A program made the position numbers and the translations under genes. Source: an uncultured Lachnospiraceae bacterium (GTDB lineage Bacteria > Bacillota > Clostridia > Lachnospirales > Lachnospiraceae). From it: a DNA stretch of 64,000 nt. The notes under the pieces are model-generated. The model saw nothing but the letters and a program-made list of their open reading frames with translations, had not been told where the DNA came from and did no database searches. Location: positions 124,001 to 188,000 of the forward strand of contig CAMNTM010000002.1 in the NCBI GenBank assembly GCA_946558465.1, given 5' to 3'. Every line of letters begins with the position of its first letter. Within the stretch, counting starts at the first letter, position 1. Of the stretch, positions 35,159-42,923 are shown piece by piece.

Positions 35159-37240
35159 CTATTGCCCTGTACCGTCGCCTTCCTCAGGAGGAGCTGACGG
35201 CTGCGGTCCTTTGCTTACCTTGTACTGAATTGTCGTTCCCTTATCCACTTTTCCTGATGACGGACTCTGTGAAATCACAGCACCTGTCGGGTAATTATCA
35301 CTAAATTCCTCTCCTGCCTTTACTGCATTTAATCCATTTGAGGAAGCCCAGTTTAACAAGTCATTTGCACTACTTCCGATAAAGCTTTGTACAGATACCG
35401 TATCGTCCGGCTTCTTCCCGTCACTTATTACAAGGCTGATTCCCGTGCCTGCCGCAACCTTCTTCCCCTTCTCCGGACTCTGAGAGATAACTCTGCCTTC
35501 CTCTACGCTGTTATTGTATTCGCGCGTCACACTGCCGACAGTAAGTCCTGCCTCCATAATTGCCGCCTGTGCTTCTTCTTCTGTGCTTCCGACAACATTC
35601 GGCACACTCTTTTTCTCCGCACCCTTGCTGACAATCATTTTAATCTCTGTCTCAGCCGTCGCCTTAGAGGAAGCCGGCGGCGTCGTACTGATAACATCTC
35701 CCTCCGGGACATTATCATCGTACTGATAATCTGATTTTATCTTCGTAAATCCTTCATCAGCCAGCTTTTTCTGTGCATCGCTCTCATTCATGCCCGATAC
35801 ATCCGGCACGATAATTTCTTCCCCTACCAGGCCGGTACTTACAACAACTTCAATTGTAGTGTGCTTCTTAACCTTCGTACCTGCTTTTATCTTCTGCTCA
35901 GAAATAAGACCTTCATCATATTTCTTGGATTCTTCTCTTGCAACCACCTTGATTCCCAGCTCTTTTTCTTTCAAAAGGGTCTTTGCATCTTCCTCTGTCT
36001 TTCCTAAAACATCCGGCACCTTTACCTGCTTTTCTTCCTCATCCGCTGTAATTCCAGGGCTGAAAGATTTGAAGATACCTGCCGCCTTTCCGATTGCAAA
36101 GATCGCGATAAACACGATAATTACCGCCACAACTATCATCATGATTTTCATGACCTTATTCATGCGCGGATTTACATCCTCGGATTTTTTACGTCCCCTT
36201 TTTCTGTCATCGTAATCATCATCGTCATCGTCATACTCGTCATCATAGCTGTCATCGTCTCCGTACCGGTCGTTATCATACTCATCATCGTCATACCGGT
36301 CTTCAAAATCATCGTCGTCATACTCATCGTCAAAGGAGCTGCGGATGCCGTCTAATTCTTCATCAGTAATGATAACGGTATCTGCATTGCGAAGCGGCGG
36401 AATCACAACAAAATCTCCGTCCGGATCTACCAGAGAGCGTTTCAGATCCCGAATCAGTTCGTCTGTATCCGCATATCTTCTTTCTCCGTTTTTCTGCGTA
36501 CATTTCAGGATAATCTGCTCAAGGCTGTACGGAATATCCGGTACAATCTCAGACGGCGGGGTAATCTCCTCCTGCAGATGCTTGATCGCAACAGACACGG
36601 TTGAATCTCCGTCAAACGGCACCTCGCCTGTAACCATCTCAAATAAGGTAATGCCGATAGAGTAAATATCGCTCTTGGCATCACTGTACCCGCCTCTCGC
36701 CTGCTCCGGAGAAGTATAATGCACGGAACCCATCGCATTAGAGCTGATGGTATTCGAGGTTGTTGCCTTTGCTATGCCAAAGTCTGTCACCTTTACCTTT
36801 CCATCCCGCGATATAATAATATTCTGCGGCTTAATGTCCCGGTGAATAATCCCTGCTGCATGAGCAGCGCCGATACCGCTGCACATCTGGATCGCAATGC
36901 TGATAACTTCTTTGTGGGACAGGCCGCCCTTTCTTTCAATATATTCCTTCAAGGTAATTCCGTCTACCAGCTCCATGACCATATAATACAGACCACGGTC
37001 TTCTCCGACGTCATATACATTTACAATGTTCGGATTCAAAAGTCCTGCTGCCGCCTGTGCTTCAGAGCGGAATTTCCGGACAAAATTTTCATCTTCCCGA
37101 TATTCCTTTTTCAGCACTTTAATTGCCACATAGCGGTTCAGCATGGTATCTCTCCCCTTATACACATCTGCCATACCGCCTGCTCCGACCTTGCTTAGAA
37201 CCTCATAACGCTTTCCTAGAAAAATCCCGTCTTTTACCAT
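35159..37240 (-). CDS. prkC: PASTA-domain Ser/Thr protein kinase
   Basis: A 693-residue eukaryotic-type kinase that senses muropeptides or lipid II and controls cell-wall synthesis, division and germination in Firmicutes. Kinase domain 9-270: glycine loop GAGGMADVYKG (19-29), Lys41, HRDIKPQN (133-140) and DFG (153-155). Residues 304-345 form an extremely acidic D/Y/E juxtamembrane linker. One membrane helix lies at 364-384. Outside are four PASTA repeats starting near KVPDVLG, IIVPDVSG, KSVPNVVG and SVQSFIG. The start overlaps the phosphatase gene by 7 bases (GAGGTGAGTATATGG). The kinase-phosphatase pair regulates the same substrates. Confidence 0.96.
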   Translation of the reverse strand: MVKDGIFLGKRYEVLSKVGAGGMADVYKGRDTMLNRYVAIKVLKKEYREDENFVRKFRSEAQAAAGLLNPNIVNVYDVGEDRGLYYMVMELVDGITLKEYIERKGGLSHKEVISIAIQMCSGIGAAHAAGIIHRDIKPQNIIISRDGKVKVTDFGIAKATTSNTISSNAMGSVHYTSPEQARGGYSDAKSDIYSIGITLFEMVTGEVPFDGDSTVSVAIKHLQEEITPPSEIVPDIPYSLEQIILKCTQKNGERRYADTDELIRDLKRSLVDPDGDFVVIPPLRNADTVIITDEELDGIRSSFDDEYDDDDFEDRYDDDEYDNDRYGDDDSYDDEYDDDDDDYDDRKRGRKKSEDVNPRMNKVMKIMMIVVAVIIVFIAIFAIGKAAGIFKSFSPGITADEEEKQVKVPDVLGKTEEDAKTLLKEKELGIKVVAREESKKYDEGLISEQKIKAGTKVKKHTTIEVVVSTGLVGEEIIVPDVSGMNESDAQKKLADEGFTKIKSDYQYDDNVPEGDVISTTPPASSKATAETEIKMIVSKGAEKKSVPNVVGSTEEEAQAAIMEAGLTVGSVTREYNNSVEEGRVISQSPEKGKKVAAGTGISLVISDGKKPDDTVSVQSFIGSSANDLLNWASSNGLNAVKAGEEFSDNYPTGAVISQSPSSGKVDKGTTIQYKVSKGPQPSAPPEEGDGTGQ
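36195..36345. repeat. Degenerate GAT-rich repeat encoding the PrkC acidic linker
   Basis: On the plus strand this stretch is dominated by TCATC/TCATCG units (coding GAY-rich Asp codons on the minus strand). It codes for the D/Y/E linker at PrkC residues 304-345. Such tracts expand and contract easily. Confidence 0.6.
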
Positions 37241-37977
37241 ATACTCACCTCATCTGCCAACGGCTCTGCCATAACAACCCCTATGTTATCCCTGCCGCCA
37301 TTGCTATTTGCTTTTTCTATCAACATTAATACTGCTTCTACAATATCTCTTGCACTTTTTACAATATCAAACATATCCTCATCTTCGATCATATTACTGA
37401 GACCGTCTGTGCACATGAGAATAATATCGCCTTTTCTCAGCTTATATTCATAGATATCAGCCTCTACATCCTCCTTAACTCCCATCGCTCTTGTAATGAT
37501 GTTCTTATCCGGATGGTTTTTTGCCTCCTCGGCCTTGATTCCTCCGAGCCTCACCATCTCCTCTACAAGAGAATGGTCCTTAGATACCTGTTTAATCTTA
37601 TCATTTATCACATACAAGCGGCTGTCACCGACGTTTGAAAAATAGAGCGTATTACCGATCACGGTGCCGGCCACCAATGTCGTGCCCATTCCCTCCAGCT
37701 TGACATCAGACTGTGCGATCTCTATCAGCTTATGATTTGCAACGGATACTACGTTTCTTAAAATCTCCTCCGGCTTATCAAGCGGTGTACTCTCCAGCTC
37801 CTCACGCAGTACCTTTACCGTATATTTTGATGCAAAATCTCCCGCCTTATGTCCCCCCATCCCGTCTGCAACAACAAGCAGATTCGGAAAAGGCCCTATC
37901 GGCTTATCCGTCACATATACGTAATCCTGATTGATTTCCCGCTTCCGCCCCACATCGGTCTTCGCATATAATTTCAT
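37234..37977 (-). CDS. prpC: PP2C-type Ser/Thr phosphatase
   Basis: A 247-residue metal-dependent phosphatase (Stp1/PrpC) that reverses PrkC phosphorylation. Metal-binding aspartates are in VADGMGGHKAGDFA near 37-50, TDGLSNMIED near 184-193 and GGRDNIGVVMAEP near 224-236. It starts GRKREINQDYVY, the usual N-terminus. It abuts rlmN (stop 37980-37978, start 37977) and overlaps prkC, so rlmN-prpC-prkC-rsgA is one coupled unit. Confidence 0.96.
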   Translation of the reverse strand: MKLYAKTDVGRKREINQDYVYVTDKPIGPFPNLLVVADGMGGHKAGDFASKYTVKVLREELESTPLDKPEEILRNVVSVANHKLIEIAQSDVKLEGMGTTLVAGTVIGNTLYFSNVGDSRLYVINDKIKQVSKDHSLVEEMVRLGGIKAEEAKNHPDKNIITRAMGVKEDVEADIYEYKLRKGDIILMCTDGLSNMIEDEDMFDIVKSARDIVEAVLMLIEKANSNGGRDNIGVVMAEPLADEVSIW

Positions 37978-39021
37978 CTAACTCTCCTTCTTCTCGACAG
38001 CAAAACGCCTTCTCAGCTGTCCGCAGGCTCCGTCGATATCAGAACCTCTTTCCCTTCTTATAGTAACATTTATTCCGTTTTTTTCAAGTTTATTTTCAAA
38101 TTCCAATGCTTTTTTACTGTCCGGCTTCTTAAAATTTCTTTCCCTTACAGGGTTTACCGGTATCAGATTCAGATGGCATTTCCGCTTTTTTAAAAGTACG
38201 GTAAGCTCCTTTACATCTTCATCCTTATCATTAACCCCTTCTACAAGGCTGTATTCAAAGGTTACTCTCCTGCCTGTTTTTTGAAAATAATAATCACAGG
38301 CCTCCATCACCTCTGAAAGCTTGTATTTATTTGCAACAGGCATCAGTCTCCTTCTCTTCTCCTGACTGGAACCGTGTAGAGAAAGCGCCAGTGTAATCTG
38401 CAGCCCTTCCTCTGCAAGTCTTCTCATATTCGGCACAATCCCGCAGGTAGAAGCTGTAATATTCCTTTGACTGATATGAAGTCCGTGTTCATCGCTCACC
38501 ATATGTACAAATTTTACAAAATTATCATAATTATCTAAAGGCTCGCCCGTCCCCATCACAACTATATTGGAAACCCTCTCTCCCGAAATCCTCTGAATCT
38601 CATATACCTGCCTCAGCATTTCAGATACTGTAAGATTCCGCTCCAGACCATCTATAGTGGAAGCACAGAACCGGCATCCCATGCGGCATCCCACCTGAGA
38701 AGAGATACAGACAGAATTTCCGTAATTGTACTTCATCAGCACACTTTCAATTTGGTTTCCGTCAGACAGCTCAAATAAAAACTTTTCTGTCGGATCCTTT
38801 CTGGAAATCTGATGCGCTGCAAGCTCAAGCCGGACAATCATGTACTCCTGCGAAAGCCGCTCTCTTAAACCTCTGGACAAATTTGTCATCTCATCAAAAC
38901 TTACAGCTCCTTTTTCATGCAGCCATGCGTAAATCTGCCGGCTTCGATAGGCTTTCTCACCCAGCTTTTCTATCTCGCCTCTAAGCTCCTCACAGCTGTA
39001 AGAAACAATATCCTTTTTCAT
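37978..39021 (-). CDS. rlmN: 23S rRNA/tRNA (adenine-C2) methyltransferase RlmN
   Basis: A 347-residue radical SAM enzyme methylating A2503 of 23S rRNA and A37 of some tRNAs. The cluster motif CxxxCxxC is in GCRMGCRFCASTIDG near 115-125; GTGEPLDN near 163 binds SAM; the methyl-carrying Cys is in DGACGQLRRR near the C-terminus. Starts with the usual SYSCEELRGEIEKLGEKAYR. Its ATG overlaps the rsmB stop by 4 bases. Confidence 0.96.
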   Translation of the reverse strand: MKKDIVSYSCEELRGEIEKLGEKAYRSRQIYAWLHEKGAVSFDEMTNLSRGLRERLSQEYMIVRLELAAHQISRKDPTEKFLFELSDGNQIESVLMKYNYGNSVCISSQVGCRMGCRFCASTIDGLERNLTVSEMLRQVYEIQRISGERVSNIVVMGTGEPLDNYDNFVKFVHMVSDEHGLHISQRNITASTCGIVPNMRRLAEEGLQITLALSLHGSSQEKRRRLMPVANKYKLSEVMEACDYYFQKTGRRVTFEYSLVEGVNDKDEDVKELTVLLKKRKCHLNLIPVNPVRERNFKKPDSKKALEFENKLEKNGINVTIRRERGSDIDGACGQLRRRFAVEKKES

Positions 39022-40322
39022 GCCTTCTCCTTCTCAAGCATCGCAATATAAAATCCGTCGCCACAAGACTTACCCGGAAGCATCTGCTGCTCCCTCAAAA
39101 GCTTATACCCCGGATATTCCGAAAGAAACCAGGCAGTATTTTCCTCATTTTCCGGCCTGTGAATCGTACAAGTGCTGTAAAGGAGCCTTCCGCCCGGCTT
39201 TACGTATCTTTCGGACGTACGCAGTATCTGTTTTTGAAGCTCCTCTAACTCCTTCTGCATTTGAGGCGTCATCTTATACTTTAAATCCGGCTTTTTTCCC
39301 AGTACTCCCAGGCCGGAGCAGGGAAGATCCGCAAGCACGATATCCGCCCGGCACACGGACTTGATATCAAATACTGCCGCATCCTGCTGAACTGCCTCTA
39401 TATTGGAAAGGCCGCTTTTTTTGATATTTTCTCTTAAAAGCTCCAGCTTATACTCTGTCAGATCCCGTGCCTCAACATGTCCGCTTCCTTTTAACAGCTC
39501 TGCAAGATGAAGCGCCTTGCCGCCCGGCGCGGCGCATACATCAATGATGTAATCTCCGTCTTTTGGACAGGCCCAGCGGGCCACCTGCATAGAGCTAATA
39601 TCCTGCACATAAAAATATCCCTTGCGGAAGCTTTCAAGCTTCGCCAGATAATCATAGCCTGCTATATAAAACGCACCGGAAAATTCAGCATCTCTTTCCA
39701 CCGAAACGCCCTCGCTCTTCAGCATCTCCTCCAGTCTGTCTTCGGAAATACGGCTTGTATTACAGCGAATAGATAAAGGCTTTTCCTTTAGAAACTCCTC
39801 TCCTATCCCCGCAACAGTATCTGCATCATATACAAAAAGCCATTCTTTTACAAGCCACTCCGGAAGAGAATATTTTACAGAAATATAACGAACCGTATCA
39901 TCTGAATCAGGATATTCTATTTTCTCAGCATGACGGCTGATATTTCTAAGCACGCCGTTCACAAAGCCTTTCAGATTCACAAAGCCCTTTTTTACCGCCA
40001 TTTTTACCGCCTCATTACACACCGCCCTGTCCGGTACACTGTCCATATACCGCATCTGATAAACTGAGCTCTCCAGAATCACTCGGATAACCGGCTTCAT
40101 CTTATTCGTCTTCACTTTGGAAAACTGGTTGAGAATATAATCCATCTCTATCATGCGTTCAAGCGTGCCATTTACTACTCTTGTAATAAATGCACGCTCC
40201 TTTTTTTCCAAATATTGATATTTATCAAGAACATTCTTAAGTGCAATATGGCTGTATTCCCCGTCTCTGGTAATCAAAAGCAGAGTTTCCAGCGCAATCT
40301 CCCTGCCGGTTATCTGTGCCAT
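39018..40322 (-). CDS. rsmB: 16S rRNA (cytosine-967-C5) methyltransferase RsmB
   Basis: A 434-residue enzyme with an N-terminal NusB-like RNA-binding domain (1-135) and a C-terminal SAM-dependent domain. SAM loop IDVCAAPGGKALHLAELLKG near 247-266; catalytic cysteines in LADLPCSGLG near 315 and LLYSTCTIHRPENE near 368. ATG 40322 has GGGAGG just upstream and is preferred to 40346. It overlaps rlmN by 4 bases and follows the YugP-like protease gene by 33 bases. Confidence 0.95.
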   Translation of the reverse strand: MAQITGREIALETLLLITRDGEYSHIALKNVLDKYQYLEKKERAFITRVVNGTLERMIEMDYILNQFSKVKTNKMKPVIRVILESSVYQMRYMDSVPDRAVCNEAVKMAVKKGFVNLKGFVNGVLRNISRHAEKIEYPDSDDTVRYISVKYSLPEWLVKEWLFVYDADTVAGIGEEFLKEKPLSIRCNTSRISEDRLEEMLKSEGVSVERDAEFSGAFYIAGYDYLAKLESFRKGYFYVQDISSMQVARWACPKDGDYIIDVCAAPGGKALHLAELLKGSGHVEARDLTEYKLELLRENIKKSGLSNIEAVQQDAAVFDIKSVCRADIVLADLPCSGLGVLGKKPDLKYKMTPQMQKELEELQKQILRTSERYVKPGGRLLYSTCTIHRPENEENTAWFLSEYPGYKLLREQQMLPGKSCGDGFYIAMLEKEKA

Positions 40323-40355
40323 CACATTCCTCCCTGCCGTCAGCATATGAAGACT

Positions 40356-41060
40356 TTAATCCCGTCTGTTATTCGCAAGTAAAATAATACGAAGAAGCTG
40401 CAGAACTGCCGACGCCGCAGCTGCAACATAGGTAAGCGCCGCAGCGGACAGTACCTTTCTTGTCGCTCCCACTTCGTCCGGATACAGCATCCCGCTTCCT
40501 TCTAAAATCCGGATTGCTCTTCTGGATGCATTAAATTCCACCGGCAGTGTCACAAGCTGAAACAGCACAGCCAGAGAAAATGCAAGAATTCCCAGATTCA
40601 AAAACATAGAAGATGAACTGCTGCTAAAAAACAATCCAATTATTATCAGCGGCCACGCAATCGTACTCCCGAAATTTGCAATCGGCACCAACGCTCCCCG
40701 TATTGTAAGCGGTGCATATCCTGTCTCATGCTGAATTGCATGTCCGCACTCATGAGCCGCCACACCTACTGCTGCAACAGACGACTGTCCATAGGTCGCA
40801 TCTGAAAGTCTCAAAACCTTTGTTCTGGGATCATAATGATCTGTTAAATTACCGGATACACGCTCCACATGAACGTCGTAGATACCTGCACGGTGCAGAA
40901 TCTGCTCCGCCGCATCTCTTCCGGTCATACCGGAATGATTCCTCACTCTGGAATACCGGCTGAAGGTTGAGCGCATCTTTGCAGATGCTGCAAGACAGAT
41001 AATAACGCCTATGATAACTAAAAAATACGTCGGGTCAAAGTAATAAGATGGATAAATCAT
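40356..41060 (-). CDS. YugP-type membrane zinc metallopeptidase
   Basis: A 234-residue membrane protein of the DUF2268/YugP zinc peptidase family: an N-terminal helix (YFLVIIGVIICLAAS), a soluble part with the HExxH-like motif AAHECGHAIQH near 106-116, then two or three helices. Further Asp/Glu ligands are in VEFNASRRAI after the helices. The frame is open to 41228, but ATG 41060 has AAGGAG ten bases upstream and matches the family start. It lies in the fmt-yugP-rsmB series, separated from fmt by the hairpin element at 41.1 kb. Physiological substrates are unknown. Confidence 0.9.
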   Translation of the reverse strand: MIYPSYYFDPTYFLVIIGVIICLAASAKMRSTFSRYSRVRNHSGMTGRDAAEQILHRAGIYDVHVERVSGNLTDHYDPRTKVLRLSDATYGQSSVAAVGVAAHECGHAIQHETGYAPLTIRGALVPIANFGSTIAWPLIIIGLFFSSSSSSMFLNLGILAFSLAVLFQLVTLPVEFNASRRAIRILEGSGMLYPDEVGATRKVLSAAALTYVAAAASAVLQLLRIILLANNRRD

Positions 41061-41406
41061 GGTAAGAGTCTCCTTTTCAAATATTATATGTGTATTTTTA
41101 CTCCGAACGCTTTGAGCATATGAACTGTTCACGTCACCGCGCTCTCGCTTCGCAAAAAACGCAGCAGACACTAAGCTCGAAAAGACCTCGCTAAGTGCCG
41201 GCGTTTTTTGAGAGGTTCCTTTGAACAATTCATATGCTCAAAGCTGAATTACTCATAAAACACACGGGAATTCTTAGGTACATGTTCATACTCTACGCAT
41301 CTGCTTGCAAGTTAACAGGTCTGAGTATTTAAGTATATAGGGTATTATATATGAAAAGGGGATTAATTACTTCATTTTCATAGTTTTTTAACAATTTTTA
41401 AGAAAT
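41061..41406. other. 346-base gene-free interval between fmt and the yugP-like gene
   Basis: It contains the shared-core hairpin (41109-41244), then a segment (41292-41320, CGCATCTGCTTGCAAGTTAAC) resembling the right arm of the 48.2-kb element, then A/T-rich sequence next to the fmt stop. No tRNA and no convincing frame were seen. Confidence 0.6.
41105..41248. repeat. Shared-core hairpin element, copy 1
   Basis: Arms 41109-41131 and 41222-41244 are reverse complements over 23 bases with one mismatch (GCTTTGAGCATATGAA... against ...TTCATATGCTCAAAGC). Inside are CGTCACCGCGCTCTCGCTT on the left and TGAGAGGTTCCTTTG on the right, both repeated in copy 2 (48.0 kb). Between them an extra stem is present only here: CAAAAAACGC (41152-41161... 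) pairs with GCGTTTTTTG (41201-41210), capped by CACTAAGC/GCTAAGTG. The flanks GAAC before and TGAA after are also shared. Arms differ completely from copy 2. Confidence 0.75.
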
Positions 41407-42429
41407 TTAGAACAGTATCTCACCAGGGCAGAGGCTGGAACCTGAGCCTCTAAGGAAGGCACCGGTATCCATGCGTTTTTTTCCCGGGACTTGAAGTTCT
41501 GTTATTTTGAGAAGTCCTTTGCCTGTCTGCACGGTGAAGCTGTCCTTTGTTACTTTCAGGATGGTTCCGGGTGCTGCTTCTTCAACGGTATCTGGCTTTT
41601 TGCCGTGGAACAATTCGGCAGGGCTGCCAGAGTTCTTTTCTTCGAGAGACTCTGCAGAACTGTCGGAGACTTTCTGTTCGAGAGGCTCCGCGGCCCATAT
41701 TTTCATAATCTTATCCTGCCAGTGGGTGTAGGTGCTGGGCCAGGGGTTTAACCCCCGAATCAAACGCTCAATAGAAACAGCTGATGCATTCCAGTCTATG
41801 TTCCCCATGCTTTTATCCAGCATACGGGCATAGGCGGTCGGACTCTCTCCTTGTTTTTCAGGAGCCAGCTCTCCTTTTTCCAGGGCTTCTAATGTCTTCA
41901 CGCAGAGACTTGCACCTGCTCTGGCTATCTTGTCATGAAGGCTTCCGCCTGTTTCCTTCTTATCAAGAACAATCTCTTCCTTCAACAGTATATCTCCGGT
42001 ATCTAAACCTTCGTCCATCTGCATGGTCGTCACCCCGGATACCTCTTCTCCATCTATGACTGCCCACTGAATCGGCGCCGCGCCTCGATATTTAGGAAGA
42101 AGCGACGCATGGACATTGATACAGCCGTAAGGCGTCATTTCGAGAATTTCTTTTGGGAGAATCTGGCCAAATGCAATTACTACCATCACATCTGCATCAT
42201 ACTTTTTCAGTTCTTCTATACATTCCGCAGCACGTATTCTTACAGGCTGGTATACCGGAATCCCGCGCGTAAGAGCTGCCTCCTTCACAGGAGTATACTG
42301 CATCTTCCCTCCTCTTCCCTTCGGCTTATCCGGCTGCGTCACAGCAAGTACAATCTCATGGCCGGCATCGTAAAGCGCCTCCAGTGTCCCTACAGACAGC
42401 TCAGGCGTCCCCATAAATATGATTTTCAT
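41407..42429 (-). CDS. fmt: Methionyl-tRNA formyltransferase
   Basis: A 340-residue enzyme that formylates initiator Met-tRNA using 10-formyl-THF. N-terminal Rossmann-type domain with the start MGTPELSVGTLEAL, catalytic HASLLPKYRGAAPIQWA near 107-123 (Asn-His-Asp triad with DTGDI) and the C-terminal OB domain. It is about 28 residues longer than usual because residues 249-281 hold an insertion of three 12-residue units (PLEQKVSDSSAE, SLEEKNSGSPAE, LFHGKKPDTVEE). It abuts def (def stop at 42430), its functional partner, with priA and murE upstream. Confidence 0.96.
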   Translation of the reverse strand: MKIIFMGTPELSVGTLEALYDAGHEIVLAVTQPDKPKGRGGKMQYTPVKEAALTRGIPVYQPVRIRAAECIEELKKYDADVMVVIAFGQILPKEILEMTPYGCINVHASLLPKYRGAAPIQWAVIDGEEVSGVTTMQMDEGLDTGDILLKEEIVLDKKETGGSLHDKIARAGASLCVKTLEALEKGELAPEKQGESPTAYARMLDKSMGNIDWNASAVSIERLIRGLNPWPSTYTHWQDKIMKIWAAEPLEQKVSDSSAESLEEKNSGSPAELFHGKKPDTVEEAAPGTILKVTKDSFTVQTGKGLLKITELQVPGKKRMDTGAFLRGSGSSLCPGEILF

Positions 42430-42909
42430 CTATTCCTCTCCTTCCGTTTCCGCCGTCACATCATACAGCCCGCCCTCTGCCAGCTCTACATAAACCTTCC
42501 CGTCAAGATGATCTATCTCATGACAAAAAGCGCGTGCCAAAAGCTCCTCTCCTTCCAGCTCTATTTCTTCCATATCCTCATTCAGAGCACGGACCTTCAC
42601 ATAATTCGGTCTTGTCACAGTACCCGCCTTTCCCGGAATACTAAGACAGCCCTCCTCTCCCGTCTGCTCGCCGGAGGTCTCTATAATCTCCGGATTTATC
42701 AAAACAATAGGACCTTCTCCTACATCAATCGTGACAATTCTCTTTAAGACTCCTACCTGCGGTGCCGCAAGTCCTACCCCTGCCGCATGATACATGGTAT
42801 CAAACATATCTCCAATCAAAATCTTTGTCCGAAGCGTCATCTTTGGCACAGACTTGCATGTCTTTGTCAGCACATCGTCGCCGAGTTCACGAATCTTCCT
42901 TATCGCCAT
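42430..42909 (-). CDS. def: Peptide deformylase
   Basis: A 159-residue metalloenzyme that removes the formyl group added through Fmt. Motifs 1-3: GVGLAAPQVG near 44-53, EEGCLSIPG near 86-94 (metal Cys) and HEIDHLDGKVY near 130 (metal HExxH). AAGGAGAG precedes ATG 42909. It is between priA (14 bases) and fmt (0 bases) on one strand. Confidence 0.97.
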   Translation of the reverse strand: MAIRKIRELGDDVLTKTCKSVPKMTLRTKILIGDMFDTMYHAAGVGLAAPQVGVLKRIVTIDVGEGPIVLINPEIIETSGEQTGEEGCLSIPGKAGTVTRPNYVKVRALNEDMEEIELEGEELLARAFCHEIDHLDGKVYVELAEGGLYDVTAETEGEE

Positions 42910-42923
42910 AATTTTTTCTCTCC

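Noticed and set aside
36195-36345. CRISPR-like or tandem DNA repeat
   Set aside because: The units are short TCATC-type codon runs coding for the acidic PrkC linker, without regular spacers.
41105-41248. Copy 1 hairpin as an ordinary rho-independent terminator of fmt
   Set aside because: The outer stem is not followed by a T run, has a large structured interior, and shares a core with an element behind pepT; a terminator would not conserve loop sequence and flanks.
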